DNA of 64,000 nucleotides, from assembly GCF_002803845.1 (NCBI RefSeq), contig NZ_CP024986.1, positions 1 to 64,000 on the forward strand. The letters run 5' to 3'. The stretch is from Streptomyces lavendulae subsp. lavendulae. Lineage in GTDB: Bacteria > Actinomycetota > Actinomycetes > Streptomycetales > Streptomycetaceae. This document shows positions 1 to 7,941 of this stretch, piece by piece. The notes under the pieces were generated by a model. That model was given only the letters and a program-made list of their open reading frames with translations. It searched no databases and had not been told where the DNA came from. Position 1 is the stretch's first letter. Every line of letters begins with the position of its first letter. The translations under genes and the position numbers were made by a program.

Positions 1-272
1 CCCGCGGAGCGGGTCCCACAGCGCTGCGCGCTGTGCCAACGAACCGCTTCGCTTCGCTCAGCGGGAGGGCGCTTCGCGCCCTCAGGGCCGGCCCTTCGGG
101 CCCCGTCCTTCTCTTCGCTCCGGACGGGTTCGGGATTCCGCTTCGCTTCATCCCGAACAGCCTGCTTCGCAGGCCAGAGTGACCCCGTTTCACGGGGTCT
201 AAGCCTTCGGCCCATTGGGTGGATCCGCTCCGCTCCTCCACCCCGGGTCCCTCCGGCTTCGCCTCCAGGACC
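1..272. repeat. Streptomyces-type telomere (replicon end), palindrome array
   Basis: The first base looks like the true 5' end of a linear replicon. Palindromes run almost without gaps: CCCGCGGAGCGGG at 1-13; 8-bp stem with TGC loop at 17-35; 8-bp stem with TTC loop at 65-83; 90-102; 104-126; 9-bp arms at 128-136 and 150-158; 160-174; 8-bp stem at 181-199; 217-223 with 237-243; 246-250 with 268-272. Loops read TTC or TGC on this strand, so the opposite 3'-overhang strand has GAA or GCA loops in GC stems, the very stable hairpins of Streptomyces telomeres. The 13-bp first palindrome matches the archetypal telomere as I remember it. Known role: end-patching by the terminal protein Tpg with Tap. 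Confidence 0.93.
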
Positions 273-331
273 ATCACGGCACGTCAGGAGCACAGCCCCC
301 AACCCGGTGGAACGATGCGGTCACAGCACTA

Positions 332-1200
332 AAGGTTGTTGCAGAAGGTCTGTCTCGGGCAGGTCGGAGTTGTGCTTGACCTGCTGTTTCACCCTGTCAG
401 GGCGAGGTTGTGCATGGTGGCGATGGCCTGGACGGCGTGGTGGAGGCCGTCGCCCCTCTGACGGCAGTCGCGGAGGATCTTCCAGTTCTTCATACGGGCG
501 AAGGTGTGCTCGACGCGGGCGCGAACGCGCCGGTGCTCGGCGTTGTCCTCCTCCTGCCCACGCAGGAGCGGGCGGCCTGCCCTTCTGCGGTGCGGAACGA
601 TCAACCCTGTCCCGAGGCAGGCGCCGTCAGCGATCACCGTGGTACCCACGGCTTTCGCCGGCAGGTCTGACTCCCGCCAGACATGGGCGTCGGCCTTGTT
701 GCCCGGTGCCGGCCGAGCGCTCGCGACGACCAGACGGGTATCGGCGTCAACGATGACCTGCACATTCGCCGAAAACCGGTAGCTACGGGAAGACGCCGCG
801 ACGCTACGGTCGCGGACCGGGATCAGCATGCCGTCCACGATCCACAACCGTTCGACGTCCGCGACGGGCCGCGGCGTTGACTCCAACGCGAGGAGCGGAC
901 GCAGGCGCTGGATGACCCTGCAGACGGTGGCCGGGGAGATACCGAAGAGCGGGGCAAGCTGCCGCATCGTGAGGCTCGTGCGGTAGTACACAGCCACCAA
1001 CAGAACCCGGTCAGGCAGCGGCAGGCACCACGGCCGACCACCCCCGGGCCCGTTCCCGCCCCGCTCCCGCACCACCTTCACCAGCCTCGCGAACCGGTCG
1101 ATCCGCAAGCCCGTGAACGTCTCCACCCACACCGGCTCAGCCCGCAACACCCCACCCATACAGGGAAAATGCCCAAGACTGAGCCTTCTGCAACAACCTT
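332..1200 (-). mobile_element. IS5-family insertion sequence, 869 bp
   Basis: One transposase gene sits between inverted repeats. The 17-bp core AAGGTTGTTGCAGAAGG is perfect at 332-348 and, inverted, at 1184-1200; similarity continues imperfectly inward around GTCT(C/T)GGGCA. A TA dinucleotide flanks each end (330-331 and 1201-1202), consistent with the 2-bp TA duplication of part of the IS5 family. Removing the element and one TA restores the reading frame of the small gene it interrupts. Confidence 0.88.
389..1159 (-). CDS. IS5-family DDE transposase
   Basis: 256-residue transposase of the IS5/IS1373-like type. An N-terminal helix-turn-helix region (LFGISPATVCRVIQRLRP, about residues 74-91) precedes the DDE nuclease core: WIVDGMLIPVRDRS with the first Asp, VIADGACLGTGLIVP with the second, and RARVEHTFARMKNWKILRD near the C terminus with the Glu. 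All three acidic positions look present, and length and inverted repeats are normal, so the element may still be active. It fills the IS almost completely; no second frame or programmed frameshift is needed. Confidence 0.9.
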   Translation of the reverse strand: MGGVLRAEPVWVETFTGLRIDRFARLVKVVRERGGNGPGGGRPWCLPLPDRVLLVAVYYRTSLTMRQLAPLFGISPATVCRVIQRLRPLLALESTPRPVADVERLWIVDGMLIPVRDRSVAASSRSYRFSANVQVIVDADTRLVVASARPAPGNKADAHVWRESDLPAKAVGTTVIADGACLGTGLIVPHRRRAGRPLLRGQEEDNAEHRRVRARVEHTFARMKNWKILRDCRQRGDGLHHAVQAIATMHNLALTG

Positions 1201-1509
1201 TAGCAGCGCCTGTCTGCTCTCGCAGAGCCGGCGATTACCCTGCGCCACAGCCTGCACTGCTTGAAGCATCTCTGAGTCAGACCGCGGGGCGCGGCTGGGC
1301 TGAGGCGGCAGCTGTCCCTTCCGAAAGTCGGGCACCTCAGCCAGTCGCTTCAGCAAGCCCGTGATCTCCTCGGACACACGCTGAGGATCACTCACTCAAA
1401 GAGACCAGGGACGATCGATTCAGCTTGCTGTGTTCGAGTGACACGAGGGGTGGGCGAGGATCCGAGGGTTATCAGCGTCCTGGCAGCACAAATCTTTCGG
1501 GAGGTCATC

Positions 1510-1971
1510 ATGCGACGTATTCGTACCACCGCTCTCGTGGTCGCGGCGGCCCTGGCCGCCGGTGCCGGAATCGCCTACGCACAGCAGGACGCATCCAACT
1601 CTGCGACTTCACGACAGATCACCACTCATGTGGTGTGGGGACACATCGACCTGAATCCCGGAGCGGTCGGCACGGCCCGAACGGATGACTGTCCGGCCGG
1701 TCAGCTCGTCACGGGGGGAGGCGGATTTCTCGCGTTCCGCGACCTCGGCGCCTTCGCGATGAGCGCAAGCTCGATTGCCTGGAACAACGGACCGAAGGGC
1801 TGGTACGTCACCGGCAGGAACAACGGCAGTGAGCGCGCCACCCTCTACACCTACGGCCTGTGCACCGCGGCCGCTACCGACCTCCCGGCTGCGGCAGACA
1901 TGGAGGGGCTGGTGCCGGGAATCGGACTGAACCCCGTGCCTGACAAGCCTGATACCCCCGCGACGAGCTGA
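1510..1971 (+). CDS. small secreted protein, unknown function
   Basis: 153 residues. MRRIRTTALVVAAALAAGAG is a clear Sec signal peptide (basic n-region, hydrophobic core) with likely cleavage after AYA. The mature part contains two cysteines (DDCPAG and GLCTAA) that could form a disulfide, and a Gly-rich QLVTGGGGFLAF stretch. ATG 1510 was chosen over the upstream in-frame start because it has a ribosome binding site (GGGAGG, about 7 nt upstream) and begins the signal peptide. Similar short Streptomyces exported proteins are common but uncharacterised. No operon partner; an IS lies 5'. Confidence 0.8.
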   Translation: MRRIRTTALVVAAALAAGAGIAYAQQDASNSATSRQITTHVVWGHIDLNPGAVGTARTDDCPAGQLVTGGGGFLAFRDLGAFAMSASSIAWNNGPKGWYVTGRNNGSERATLYTYGLCTAAATDLPAAADMEGLVPGIGLNPVPDKPDTPATS

Positions 1972-2336
1972 GTCTGGCACCCTGCTGCCCGCCTCCTTCA
2001 GGCAAACGATTCCGGCGTGGACGTGCGCTTGACGCCGACGTCCGGCTCGTCGGAAGACCAGGATGCCGACAGAGTCGGTCAACGGCAGGCGGGATCGGTG
2101 ATGATGCTTCGGCAGGTACGGTCTTCCCATGATCAGGGGGCGTCGAGAATTTCATGATCTTGGAAGTCCGTGCCTGCTACCTTCCAGGGCCTACCAAGCT
2201 GACAGATCGCCACGGACCAGGCCTCACACGAGAACGCTGAGGACCCTGCCTGTCGGGTATCCACCATCGGGACTTCATCGGGGTTCTGCGTCGCAGCTGG
2301 AGGCACGGACTCGCTGCACAGGGCCCGGCATCCGTG
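1972..2336. other. intergenic stretch, nothing recognised
   Basis: About 365 bp without a convincing reading frame, repeat or hairpin. Candidate frames on either strand lack a ribosome binding site and protein-like composition. Confidence 0.5.
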
Positions 2337-2540
2337 TCAGCACCTCAGCACCGCCTCGCGCTCGCACATCACCTCCACAGCGTCAGGTAGTCGAGGAAGC
2401 GGCCCGGGGTGGGCCTCCCGGATGAGCTTCACCGCATGAAGCCGTCGACCACCTCTGATCAGCTCGTCCACTTCTTCCCGAACCACCGGCAGCAACGCAT
2501 CCCAGATCGAGTTCCCCATGCGGCGATCCAAGCAACTCAC
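2337..2540 (-). CDS. small protein with bL12 C-terminal-like motif
   Basis: 67 residues (60 if the internal ATG at 2519 is used). The segment LIRGGRRLHAVKLIREA followed by DAVEVM resembles the C-terminal fold of ribosomal protein bL12 (LI..GRK..AIK.LRE...LGLKEA.DAVE), which occurs alone in many small Streptomyces proteins. The GTG at 2540 is preceded by GGGAGAGG but very close to it. It stands alone, so function cannot be inferred. It may be a real small gene or a leftover fragment. Confidence 0.42.
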   Translation of the reverse strand: MSCLDRRMGNSIWDALLPVVREEVDELIRGGRRLHAVKLIREAHPGPLPRLPDAVEVMCEREAVLRC

Positions 2541-2771
2541 CCTCTCCCACCACCATCGAATTGAACGGTACGACCGCGCGAAGACCTACTCAGTGAGCCG
2601 GTGGTAATAACGGGCGACACCCCCACCGCGAGGCCTCACATCAGCACCCCAAAAAGCCCGTCCCTGCTCTGTATGCGGACCGCCGCCAGCGCATATGGGC
2701 AATCCACTCAAGCCGTGACCATGCCGAAGCCCTGCCCCTTACCGCAGAACACCAGCCTCTCCAGCACGCCC

Positions 2772-2801
2772 CCTCCGTCTGGCGGAGAAGCCAGACGGAG
2801 G
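2772..2801. terminator. 12-bp perfect hairpin
   Basis: CCTCCGTCTGGC (2772-2783) and GCCAGACGGAGG (2790-2801) pair perfectly around a 6-nt loop. No T-run follows on either strand, which is usual for Streptomyces terminators. No gene ends immediately beside it. Confidence 0.5.
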
Positions 2802-2895
2802 AATCCCACTGCTTCACTCTATCCAGCAGATGAACTCTGGGATCCAGGCCATGCTCCCACAGCCTCCGGCTCGCACCGAACTTGTCGCGGATCGC

Positions 2896-3082
2896 TGAAC
2901 CTGCGCAGTACTCAATCAACCTGCGCAACCAGGCCCCACGCTGAAAAATCCGCAGGTCAGACGGCTGCCATACCCGGGAACTGCGCAGATCCAGTGAGCC
3001 AACGTGACGCCACCCGCACGGTCAAAGTGCACAACCCCAGGTCAGAAGCATGACAACTGCTCAGTTTCACTGACCGGCGACA
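2896..3082 (+). repeat. solo copy of the TniQ-type transposon right end (copy A)
   Basis: About 185 bp aligning along its length with 6982-7170. Shared blocks in order: TGAACCTGCGCAGTAC, a second AACCTGCRCAACC, CCGCAGGTCAGA, CTGCGCAGATYCAGTGAGCC, a gapped GCACAAC..CCAGGTCAG, and a terminus ending ...GCGACA. Repeated CCTGC/GCAGG units look like transposase-binding sites of a Tn5053/Tn7-like element. Homology begins exactly at what is the tniQ stop codon in copy B. No transposition gene adjoins copy A, so it is a relic or an end left by rearrangement. Confidence 0.7.
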
Positions 3083-3389
3083 CAGAGGGCCCGGCTGTGA
3101 ACTGGCACGCCCATGGCAGCCGGCACTCTTCGCGATTGGCGCCTGACGGCAGCAGCCTGGTCACGCCATGACAGCCATGATCACTGCTTTGCGCAGCGCG
3201 AACAGGGACACTCCCCCTGTCCTTGCTGACACCCATCCAGTGCCACCGCCGCACCCATTCACAGCCCCTCCAGAGTGACTATCGTTTCAGGTCTCGCTCG
3301 ACGCTACGGGCCATCCGTTCTGCTCCGGCCCTTGTCCTGCGCCATTCCCCGGACCGTTCGGCGGGAATGCTCTTCACTCCGCAAGGCGA
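3083..3389. other. intergenic stretch, nothing recognised
   Basis: About 300 bp between the transposon-end repeat and the next gene. No reading frame with a ribosome binding site, RNA gene or strong hairpin was found. Confidence 0.5.
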
Positions 3390-3698
3390 TCACAAGCCGC
3401 TGTCGATACCGGTCACAGCTGGCGGGCCGAGCGGGGCATCAGACTCTGAGAGTCCGGCATCCTTCAAGGCTGCCGTGACGATCCGCATGGCGTCGAGCTC
3501 CGCCTCGTACTTATCCGGGGCCTCGACCTCGAGTCGGATGGAGAAGGTGGCGTCCTCATTCAGCGTGAGGAGTTGCAGTCCCTCGTTCTCACTGAACTCC
3601 GTGTGCCGCGGGGCCAGCTTCCGTTCGACGGCAAGGGGCACGGAATCGGCAACGTCCGACACGAACGTACCGGGGACCGTGATGACGAAGCTGGTCAC
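3390..3698 (-). CDS. hypothetical protein
   Basis: 102 residues beginning MTSFVITVPG. The GTG start at 3698 is preceded by a strong ribosome binding site (TAAGGAG, 6 nt spacing). The sequence is acidic with alternating hydrophobic positions and is likely a small alpha/beta protein. No signal peptide, transmembrane segment or known motif. It follows the XRE regulator pair on the same strand, about 230 bp further on. Confidence 0.7.
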   Translation of the reverse strand: MTSFVITVPGTFVSDVADSVPLAVERKLAPRHTEFSENEGLQLLTLNEDATFSIRLEVEAPDKYEAELDAMRIVTAALKDAGLSESDAPLGPPAVTGIDSGL

Positions 3699-3929
3699 GG
3701 CAACTCCTTACAGCAGGGGAAACTCCAGTGCCATCCGACTGCCCCCAATTCTTCCCAGTGAACTCGAACCATGCCATCTCAGACGCGAGGACCAGCCCGC
3801 CCCACATCGCCGACAACAACATGACCGACCACGAGCGGCCCACTTTGATTCAAAATGGCAGTCGGATACAGACATGAACTGGTGGCTCGTAACGAGGAGA
3901 CCTCGCCACACAGCGGTCGAAAAGGAGGA

Positions 3930-4727
3930 TCAGCGGATCAGCGTGGCACTCACCTTGCCGAACACCTCGTAGTCGAGGGTGACAAACGACTCGTAGAGCA
4001 GGCGGTCCCACATGGTCGAAGGCCCAGATCGGCCAGCGGCCCCGGGACGGGGCGGTATCGAGTCGCTGTACGTGACCTCGCTGAGCACCTGAGAGTCCCC
4101 GTGGACGACAGCGTTCCTGAGCAGCCGCCACTTCTCCAGACGCTCGCTCCTGACGACAGCGAACCGCCCCGGTCCAACGAGTCTGGACCATGTGTCCAGC
4201 CAGGGTCCTTGCTGCTTCTCGGGGACGCTACATGCCCGCAGGAACGCCTGCATCTGTGCGGGGGTGGTCGGGAGAGCCTGACGGTTGATGATTCTCGAAG
4301 CGCTACTGATAGCGAGCCACTCCTTGCCCGCGCGGCGTTGCATCTCACGGAGTGAGGGGGCGCCGTCCCTCTGGTAAAGACACACCAGCGCCTGACTCAG
4401 TTCTCCCTGCGTACCGATCAGCGAGGCACTGGGCGTACTTCTACCCACGAAACCGCGTTCGGCAGCACGGGCCCGACGCCAGTAGACCTTTCCGGCAGCA
4501 ATCTCGGGGCCTGAGCCACCGCATGCCTTGAGGTACCTGACAACGGTGGCCTCGGTCGGGGTCTTGCTGCCTGAGGCCGCACGCTTCAGCGTGGCGGACG
4601 ACAGCCCACTCCGAACAGAGAGCTGTTGGTAGGTCAGCTCAGCGGAAAGACGGGACTCCCGAAGCTGCGCGGCCAGGTGGCCGCGCTCAGGAACGGAGTA
4701 GTCCACCGGATTCTCGGAGCGGCCCAT
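3930..4727 (-). CDS. XRE-family helix-turn-helix DNA-binding protein
   Basis: 265 residues. Residues about 18-60 form an XRE-type HTH (LTYQQLSVRSGLSSATLKRA then KTPTEATVVRYLKACGG). The rest is a Streptomyces-specific region without enzymatic motifs and contains a second possible HTH (MQRRAGKEWLAISSASRIINR, about residues 129-149). The ATG at 4727 lies 10 nt downstream of the stop of a small membrane-protein gene on the same strand, so the two are probably cotranscribed and may act as sensor and regulator. Likely a cytoplasmic transcription factor; targets unknown. Confidence 0.78.
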   Translation of the reverse strand: MGRSENPVDYSVPERGHLAAQLRESRLSAELTYQQLSVRSGLSSATLKRAASGSKTPTEATVVRYLKACGGSGPEIAAGKVYWRRARAAERGFVGRSTPSASLIGTQGELSQALVCLYQRDGAPSLREMQRRAGKEWLAISSASRIINRQALPTTPAQMQAFLRACSVPEKQQGPWLDTWSRLVGPGRFAVVRSERLEKWRLLRNAVVHGDSQVLSEVTYSDSIPPRPGAAGRSGPSTMWDRLLYESFVTLDYEVFGKVSATLIR

Positions 4728-4737
4728 GGCAACCCCT

Positions 4738-5019
4738 TCACTGACTCACGCGGAGCACCAGCTCCGCAAGCCCGGTGATCAGCTTTCTTCCTCCACTGGC
4801 CGAGACGAGCACTCCGGTACCAATAGCTCCGCAGTACCCGAGGAGGGGGTAGATGTCTGCGGTCGGCATGCCGGCGATGGCCAGCACGGTGCCGAGAGCA
4901 GGGAAGGAGATCACACCGGCTACAAGAGGAAGGGTGAGGCGAGTCGGCTCAGCGGCGGGCACTTGGGGCGTAGCCCGTTCGAGCGTGCCGGAACCGGGCT
5001 TAATGGGCTTCCTGGGCAA
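4738..5019 (-). CDS. small membrane protein upstream of the XRE regulator
   Basis: 94 residues from a TTG at 5019, preceded by GGGGAA at a suitable distance. The open frame continues upstream to 5154, so the start is uncertain. A Pro/Glu-rich N-terminal tail leads into two hydrophobic segments (LPLVAGVISFPALGTVLAIAG and IYPLLGYCGAIGTGVLVSA), giving a two-helix hairpin in the membrane. Tight spacing to the XRE gene suggests one transcript. No family recognised. Confidence 0.6.
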   Translation of the reverse strand: MPRKPIKPGSGTLERATPQVPAAEPTRLTLPLVAGVISFPALGTVLAIAGMPTADIYPLLGYCGAIGTGVLVSASGGRKLITGLAELVLRVSQ

Positions 5020-5080
5020 GATCCATTCCCCTGACTGTGACTGAGCTGGCAAGGCACTGGCAGGCGCCTCGCCAGCTGCG

Positions 5081-5095
5081 GCTACTGGCTGCAAA
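5081..5095 (+). repeat. 15-bp direct repeat, copy 1
   Basis: GCTACTGGCTGCAAA occurs here and again at 5482-5496, flanking the proposed left end of the TniB/TniQ relic. It may mark a duplicated flank or a regulator site; meaning unknown. Confidence 0.5.
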
Positions 5096-5481
5096 GGGCA
5101 TGCACGCAGGGGTATTTGGCGTTCCCCCCACGAGTTTCGTACAGCCCCAATCATCTCAGCCCGGTAGGCACGAACAGGCGGACGGACCGGTTGACGGGCT
5201 GCTTTGGCTCACACCCGTTCCAGTACATAGGCTTATGCGCTGTCGTAAATGGGCCAAGGCTCAAGCGGTTGTCGCTCGTAACTGACCTGCGGGTTTTGCC
5301 GTCGGCGTCCGTCGGCAAGTCCACCCTGGCGAACTAAAAGCGACCTGTTTCAGCCAGTGCCACGGCTACAAGCCATACGTTGGCTCGGATCTGTCCAACT
5401 CAAAGTTGCTCTACCGGGATCCTCTGAATGACGCTGGAGCACATCAGGCCGGTAGACACCGCCTGGACTGTCCCCCTGACG

Positions 5482-5496
5482 GCTACTGGCTGCAAA
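5482..5496 (+). repeat. 15-bp direct repeat, copy 2
   Basis: Second exact copy of GCTACTGGCTGCAAA (first at 5081-5095). Confidence 0.5.
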
Positions 5497-5546
5497 CCAT
5501 GCTGATCGGGACTTCGGCTGCTCCGCGTTGGCGCGCGGACCCGCCC

Positions 5547-5580
5547 TGAGGCTGTCACCTCTCCCGAGGTGACAGCCTCA
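5547..5580. terminator. 15-bp perfect inverted repeat
   Basis: TGAGGCTGTCACCTC (5547-5561) and GAGGTGACAGCCTCA (5566-5580) pair perfectly around a TCCC loop. It is one of the strongest hairpins in the window, inside the transposon relic before tniB. It could stop read-through into the element or be a regulator site. Confidence 0.6.
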
Positions 5581-5624
5581 GCGTTTTCCCAGGCGGATCC
5601 ATGCACACACGCAGACATACATGA

Positions 5625-6112
5625 TGCGAACGCTCAAGTACGCCTGCTCAATCGCTACGTGTTCGGCTTCCCTTCAGCGGCCGCCGGCTGCAGCAACTGG
5701 GCCGGACCTTCCAGCTCGCCGACCGGTCCCGCCGCGGCACGCAGGAGGATCATCTGCCGGTCGTATTCCTCTCTGTCTCCCGGCCTCGACCGCAAAAATG
5801 CTCGTGTCCGAACTCGCCCGGTACCTCGACCTGCCCATCACCGCGAGCATGAACCAGGCCCGCATCACCGACATCGCCTGCGCCACCCTGAACGACCTGG
5901 GCACCCGACTCGTCCTCATCGACGACGTCCACCTCCTCAACACCCGCACCCGCACCGGCGCCGAGACCTCCGACCAGATGAAACACCTCAGCGAACGCAT
6001 CCCCGCCACCTTCGTGTACGCAGGGGTCGACCTCGACTCCTCACCGCTGCTGACGGGAGTGCGCGGCGCGCAGATCGCTGGCCGCTTCAAAGCCCTCCGC
6101 AACCCGCCCCTG
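5625..6112 (+). pseudogene. tniB-like AAA ATPase, frameshifted and 3'-truncated
   Basis: Pieces of one protein occur in successive frames: RLLNRYVFGFP in one, LQQLGRTFQLADRSRRGTQ in another (about 5685-5780), then the longest from about 5785, with STAKMLVSELARYLDLP, the Walker B-like TRLVLIDDVHLL and RGAQIAGRF. This is the TniB/IstB-like ATPase that delivers targets to the transposase in Tn5053-type elements. At least two frameshifts are needed, and the C-terminal part found in complete TniB proteins is absent. Directly upstream of tniQ. Confidence 0.7.
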
Positions 6113-6114
6113 GG

Positions 6115-6984
6115 ACACGGCAGTCCTGCCCAACGTGTTTCGTGGTTCGAGACCAACGCTTCCTTCATCGAACGCCTCGCCAGCGCACACCACCTCACAC
6201 CAGCGAGCTCCTGTGCGGGCTGCGCATCCACCCGCCCAAGGTCCATCCCGTCCGGGGACGCGAGTGGGGGCCGCACGCGCGCAGCGAGCTCTACCTCAAC
6301 TTCCGCGCGCGGGCCCGCATCAGTCAGTACATCGGCATCTCCAAAGATCGTCTCGCCCGCGCCCTTCCCTGCTGGACGGAACACCGGGACCGGGGCGCAG
6401 CCGGACGATCCGGAGCCGGCGGCGTCATACGGCCCTTCAGCCTGCCGGCCGTCATCGGCTGCCCGCACTGCACCACCACCCGCACCGGACACACCCAGCC
6501 CGTCCCCCGCTACATCCCCCACCACCGGCTTGTATGCGCCCGGCACCACACCTGGGCGCTGGGCCCCCACACCCTGAACGGCATACCCGTCCCCCACACC
6601 CACGCTCTCCTGCACCAAACACCCGAGATCATCCGCGCACACCACACCCACCAACGCCTGGCCCGCGAAGCGATCACCTACCCCGAAACCATCGCCCTGG
6701 CCGGACTCCTCATCCGCAAGCCCTCGACCCGCTACCACCAGACCCGGCCCGGCCAGCCCCACCCCCTCCACACCACCATCGCCCGCCTCCTGAACCGGCG
6801 ATGGCTACAAAACCCCGCCCACTACCCCGAAGACCTCTCCCGGTACATCCACAGCGCCCCACGCCACCCCACCAACGACACCGCCTACCGCCACCACACC
6901 AAACCCACCAGCCGCGAAGGACACAGCGTCGAACTCACCCAACTCGGATACCGGCCACCCCGACCACATACCAACAACCAATGA
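6115..6984 (+). pseudogene. tniQ-like zinc-finger protein, frameshifted
   Basis: A TniQ N terminus can be read across frames: VLPNVFRG, then ETNASFIERLASAHHLTPA, then from about 6205 one open frame to the stop at 6984. The last part carries the TniQ zinc-binding pattern CPHC...HHRLVCARHH, followed by an Arg/His/Pro-rich C-terminal region. TniQ/TnsD proteins choose the target site in Tn7- and Tn5053-like elements. Two indels in the first 100 nt make it non-functional as it stands. The stop codon adjoins the right-end repeats. Confidence 0.7.
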
Positions 6985-7170
6985 ACCTGCGCAGTACCCA
7001 ACCAACCTGCACAACCAAGAACCCAGAACAAGAAACCCACAGGTCAGAGCGATCACGCATCCCGACACTGCGCAGATTCAGTGAGCCACCCAGCCACAAA
7101 ACCACTCAACCAACCTGCACAACACCAGGTCAGGAACATGACGACTACTCAGATCTACTGATCAGCGACA
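6982..7170 (+). repeat. TniQ-type transposon right end (copy B)
   Basis: Contains the same ordered units as 2896-3082: TGAACCTGCGCAGTAC, CAACCTGCACAACC, CCACAGGTCAGA, CTGCGCAGATTCAGTGAGCC, CAACCTGCACAACACCAGG and the terminal ...GCGACA. Multiple spaced CCTGC/GCAGG motifs suggest an array of transposase-binding sites. Directly after tniQ, as expected for the right end. Confidence 0.7.
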
Positions 7171-7324
7171 TCCGTGCAGGCGTCCGAGCCGACATGCGCC
7201 CCTCACACCGGACCACCGACAGCCAGTTCCACACCGTCCGCTTGAAAATGTCCAAAGTCAAAGCAGTCAAGCGCACATGTACCGGCACGCGGCCCACCGA
7301 AAGCAGCAGCGGCCCGTGCCCAGA

Positions 7325-7867
7325 TCAGGGGCGAACTGCTCGGACGTGGTCGGCTGAGAGATGGAGCTCGTACGGCAGGCAGCAGTCGGAGCAGAGAGTC
7401 GCGACGAGGGTTCCACAGGCGCACAGCTGGTTCATTCCGCCATCCGGGGTCGCTCCGCAGCAGGCGGGGGATGCATGCTGCAGCTTTAGACCGCGGGCGT
7501 CGTCCGGGTTGATGACGATGTTGCCTCGCGGGCCCTGCGACACCAAGGGCTTCCCGTCCACGTTCCAGTGGCCTCCGTGGCGCGGCATCACCGGCCCGGG
7601 CGCCTGGGCGACGACCAAAGGCCCACCGTACGGCTCTGTCTCGATCGCGTAGCAGCCTGACGGCACGGTCGCCGGCGAAGGGCCTTGCTCATCGGCGTCC
7701 CACCAGGCGTAGTAGGGAGGCTCGGGAACTTCGGGCAGTCGTGTGAGCGGCCCCGTCAGGGCGACGCCGCATGCTGCACACACGAACACCACCGCTTCAG
7801 CCTCTGTGGCCCCGTCGGTGATGTCGGCAGGCAGAGGGGCCTGCCGGTGGTCTCGCTGATCGTGCAT
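7325..7867 (-). CDS. hypothetical Cys-rich protein, possible zinc binding
   Basis: 180 residues, starting at ATG 7867. Cysteine pairs appear as VFVCAACGVAL (about residues 29-35), SPACCG and LCACGTLVATLCSDCC near the C terminus, compatible with one or two zinc ribbons. A conserved-looking middle (YYAWWDADEQGP, CYAIETEPYGGP, GNIVINPDD) resembles the uncharacterised Streptomyces proteins often found near mobile elements. No signal peptide. Single gene, just outside the transposon relic. Confidence 0.7.
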   Translation of the reverse strand: MHDQRDHRQAPLPADITDGATEAEAVVFVCAACGVALTGPLTRLPEVPEPPYYAWWDADEQGPSPATVPSGCYAIETEPYGGPLVVAQAPGPVMPRHGGHWNVDGKPLVSQGPRGNIVINPDDARGLKLQHASPACCGATPDGGMNQLCACGTLVATLCSDCCLPYELHLSADHVRAVRP

Positions 7868-7941
7868 TCGCTGACCGTACGCGGCGCGCTGCCGGGCGCG
7901 GCGTCCACCCCCGGCTGAACAGCAGACGACAGCGTTCCGAG

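Larger units (their letters stand above)
321..1395 (-). pseudogene. small hypothetical gene split by the IS near its 3' end
   Basis: On the minus strand a frame begins with GTG at 1395 (MSDPQRVSEEITGLL...) and runs into the IS at 1201. Joining the left flank at the duplicated TA gives ...RQALLVL followed by TGA (321-323), a 67-residue protein. Only the last two codons and the stop were separated, so a nearly full-length product with a short foreign tail could still be made: the frame continues into the IS as a 105-residue fusion. No family recognised; it is predicted to be helical and charged. It would be the gene closest to the telomere. Confidence 0.5.
5270..7170 (+). mobile_element. degenerate TniB/TniQ transposon (Tn5053/Tn7-like), tniA missing
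   Basis: Left end at 5270 begins TGTCGCTCGTAACTGACCTG; the right end, read inward on the minus strand from 7170, begins TGTCGCTGATCAG. Both start TGTCGCT. The left end also contains TGACCTGCGGGTTTT (5283-5297), an inverted version of a repeat inside the right end (7027-7046). Between them are frameshifted tniB and tniQ. No transposase gene (tniA/tnsB) remains and no 5-bp target duplication is visible (GCGGT against TCCGT), so the element is dead and its outer boundaries are inferred. Confidence 0.6.

Noticed and set aside
2641..2928. 95-codon minus-strand frame MRRLIEYCAGSAIRDKFG...
   Set aside because: It overlaps the transposon-end repeat and has a hairpin inside; no ribosome binding site and odd composition (many Trp and Arg).
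5569..6984. One continuous protein across the transposon relic
   Set aside because: The open frame mixes parts that are coding only in other frames; TniB and TniQ motifs require frame changes.
5265..7175. 5-bp target duplication of the TniQ element
   Set aside because: Flanks GCGGT and TCCGT differ; either the ends are misplaced or the duplication has decayed.
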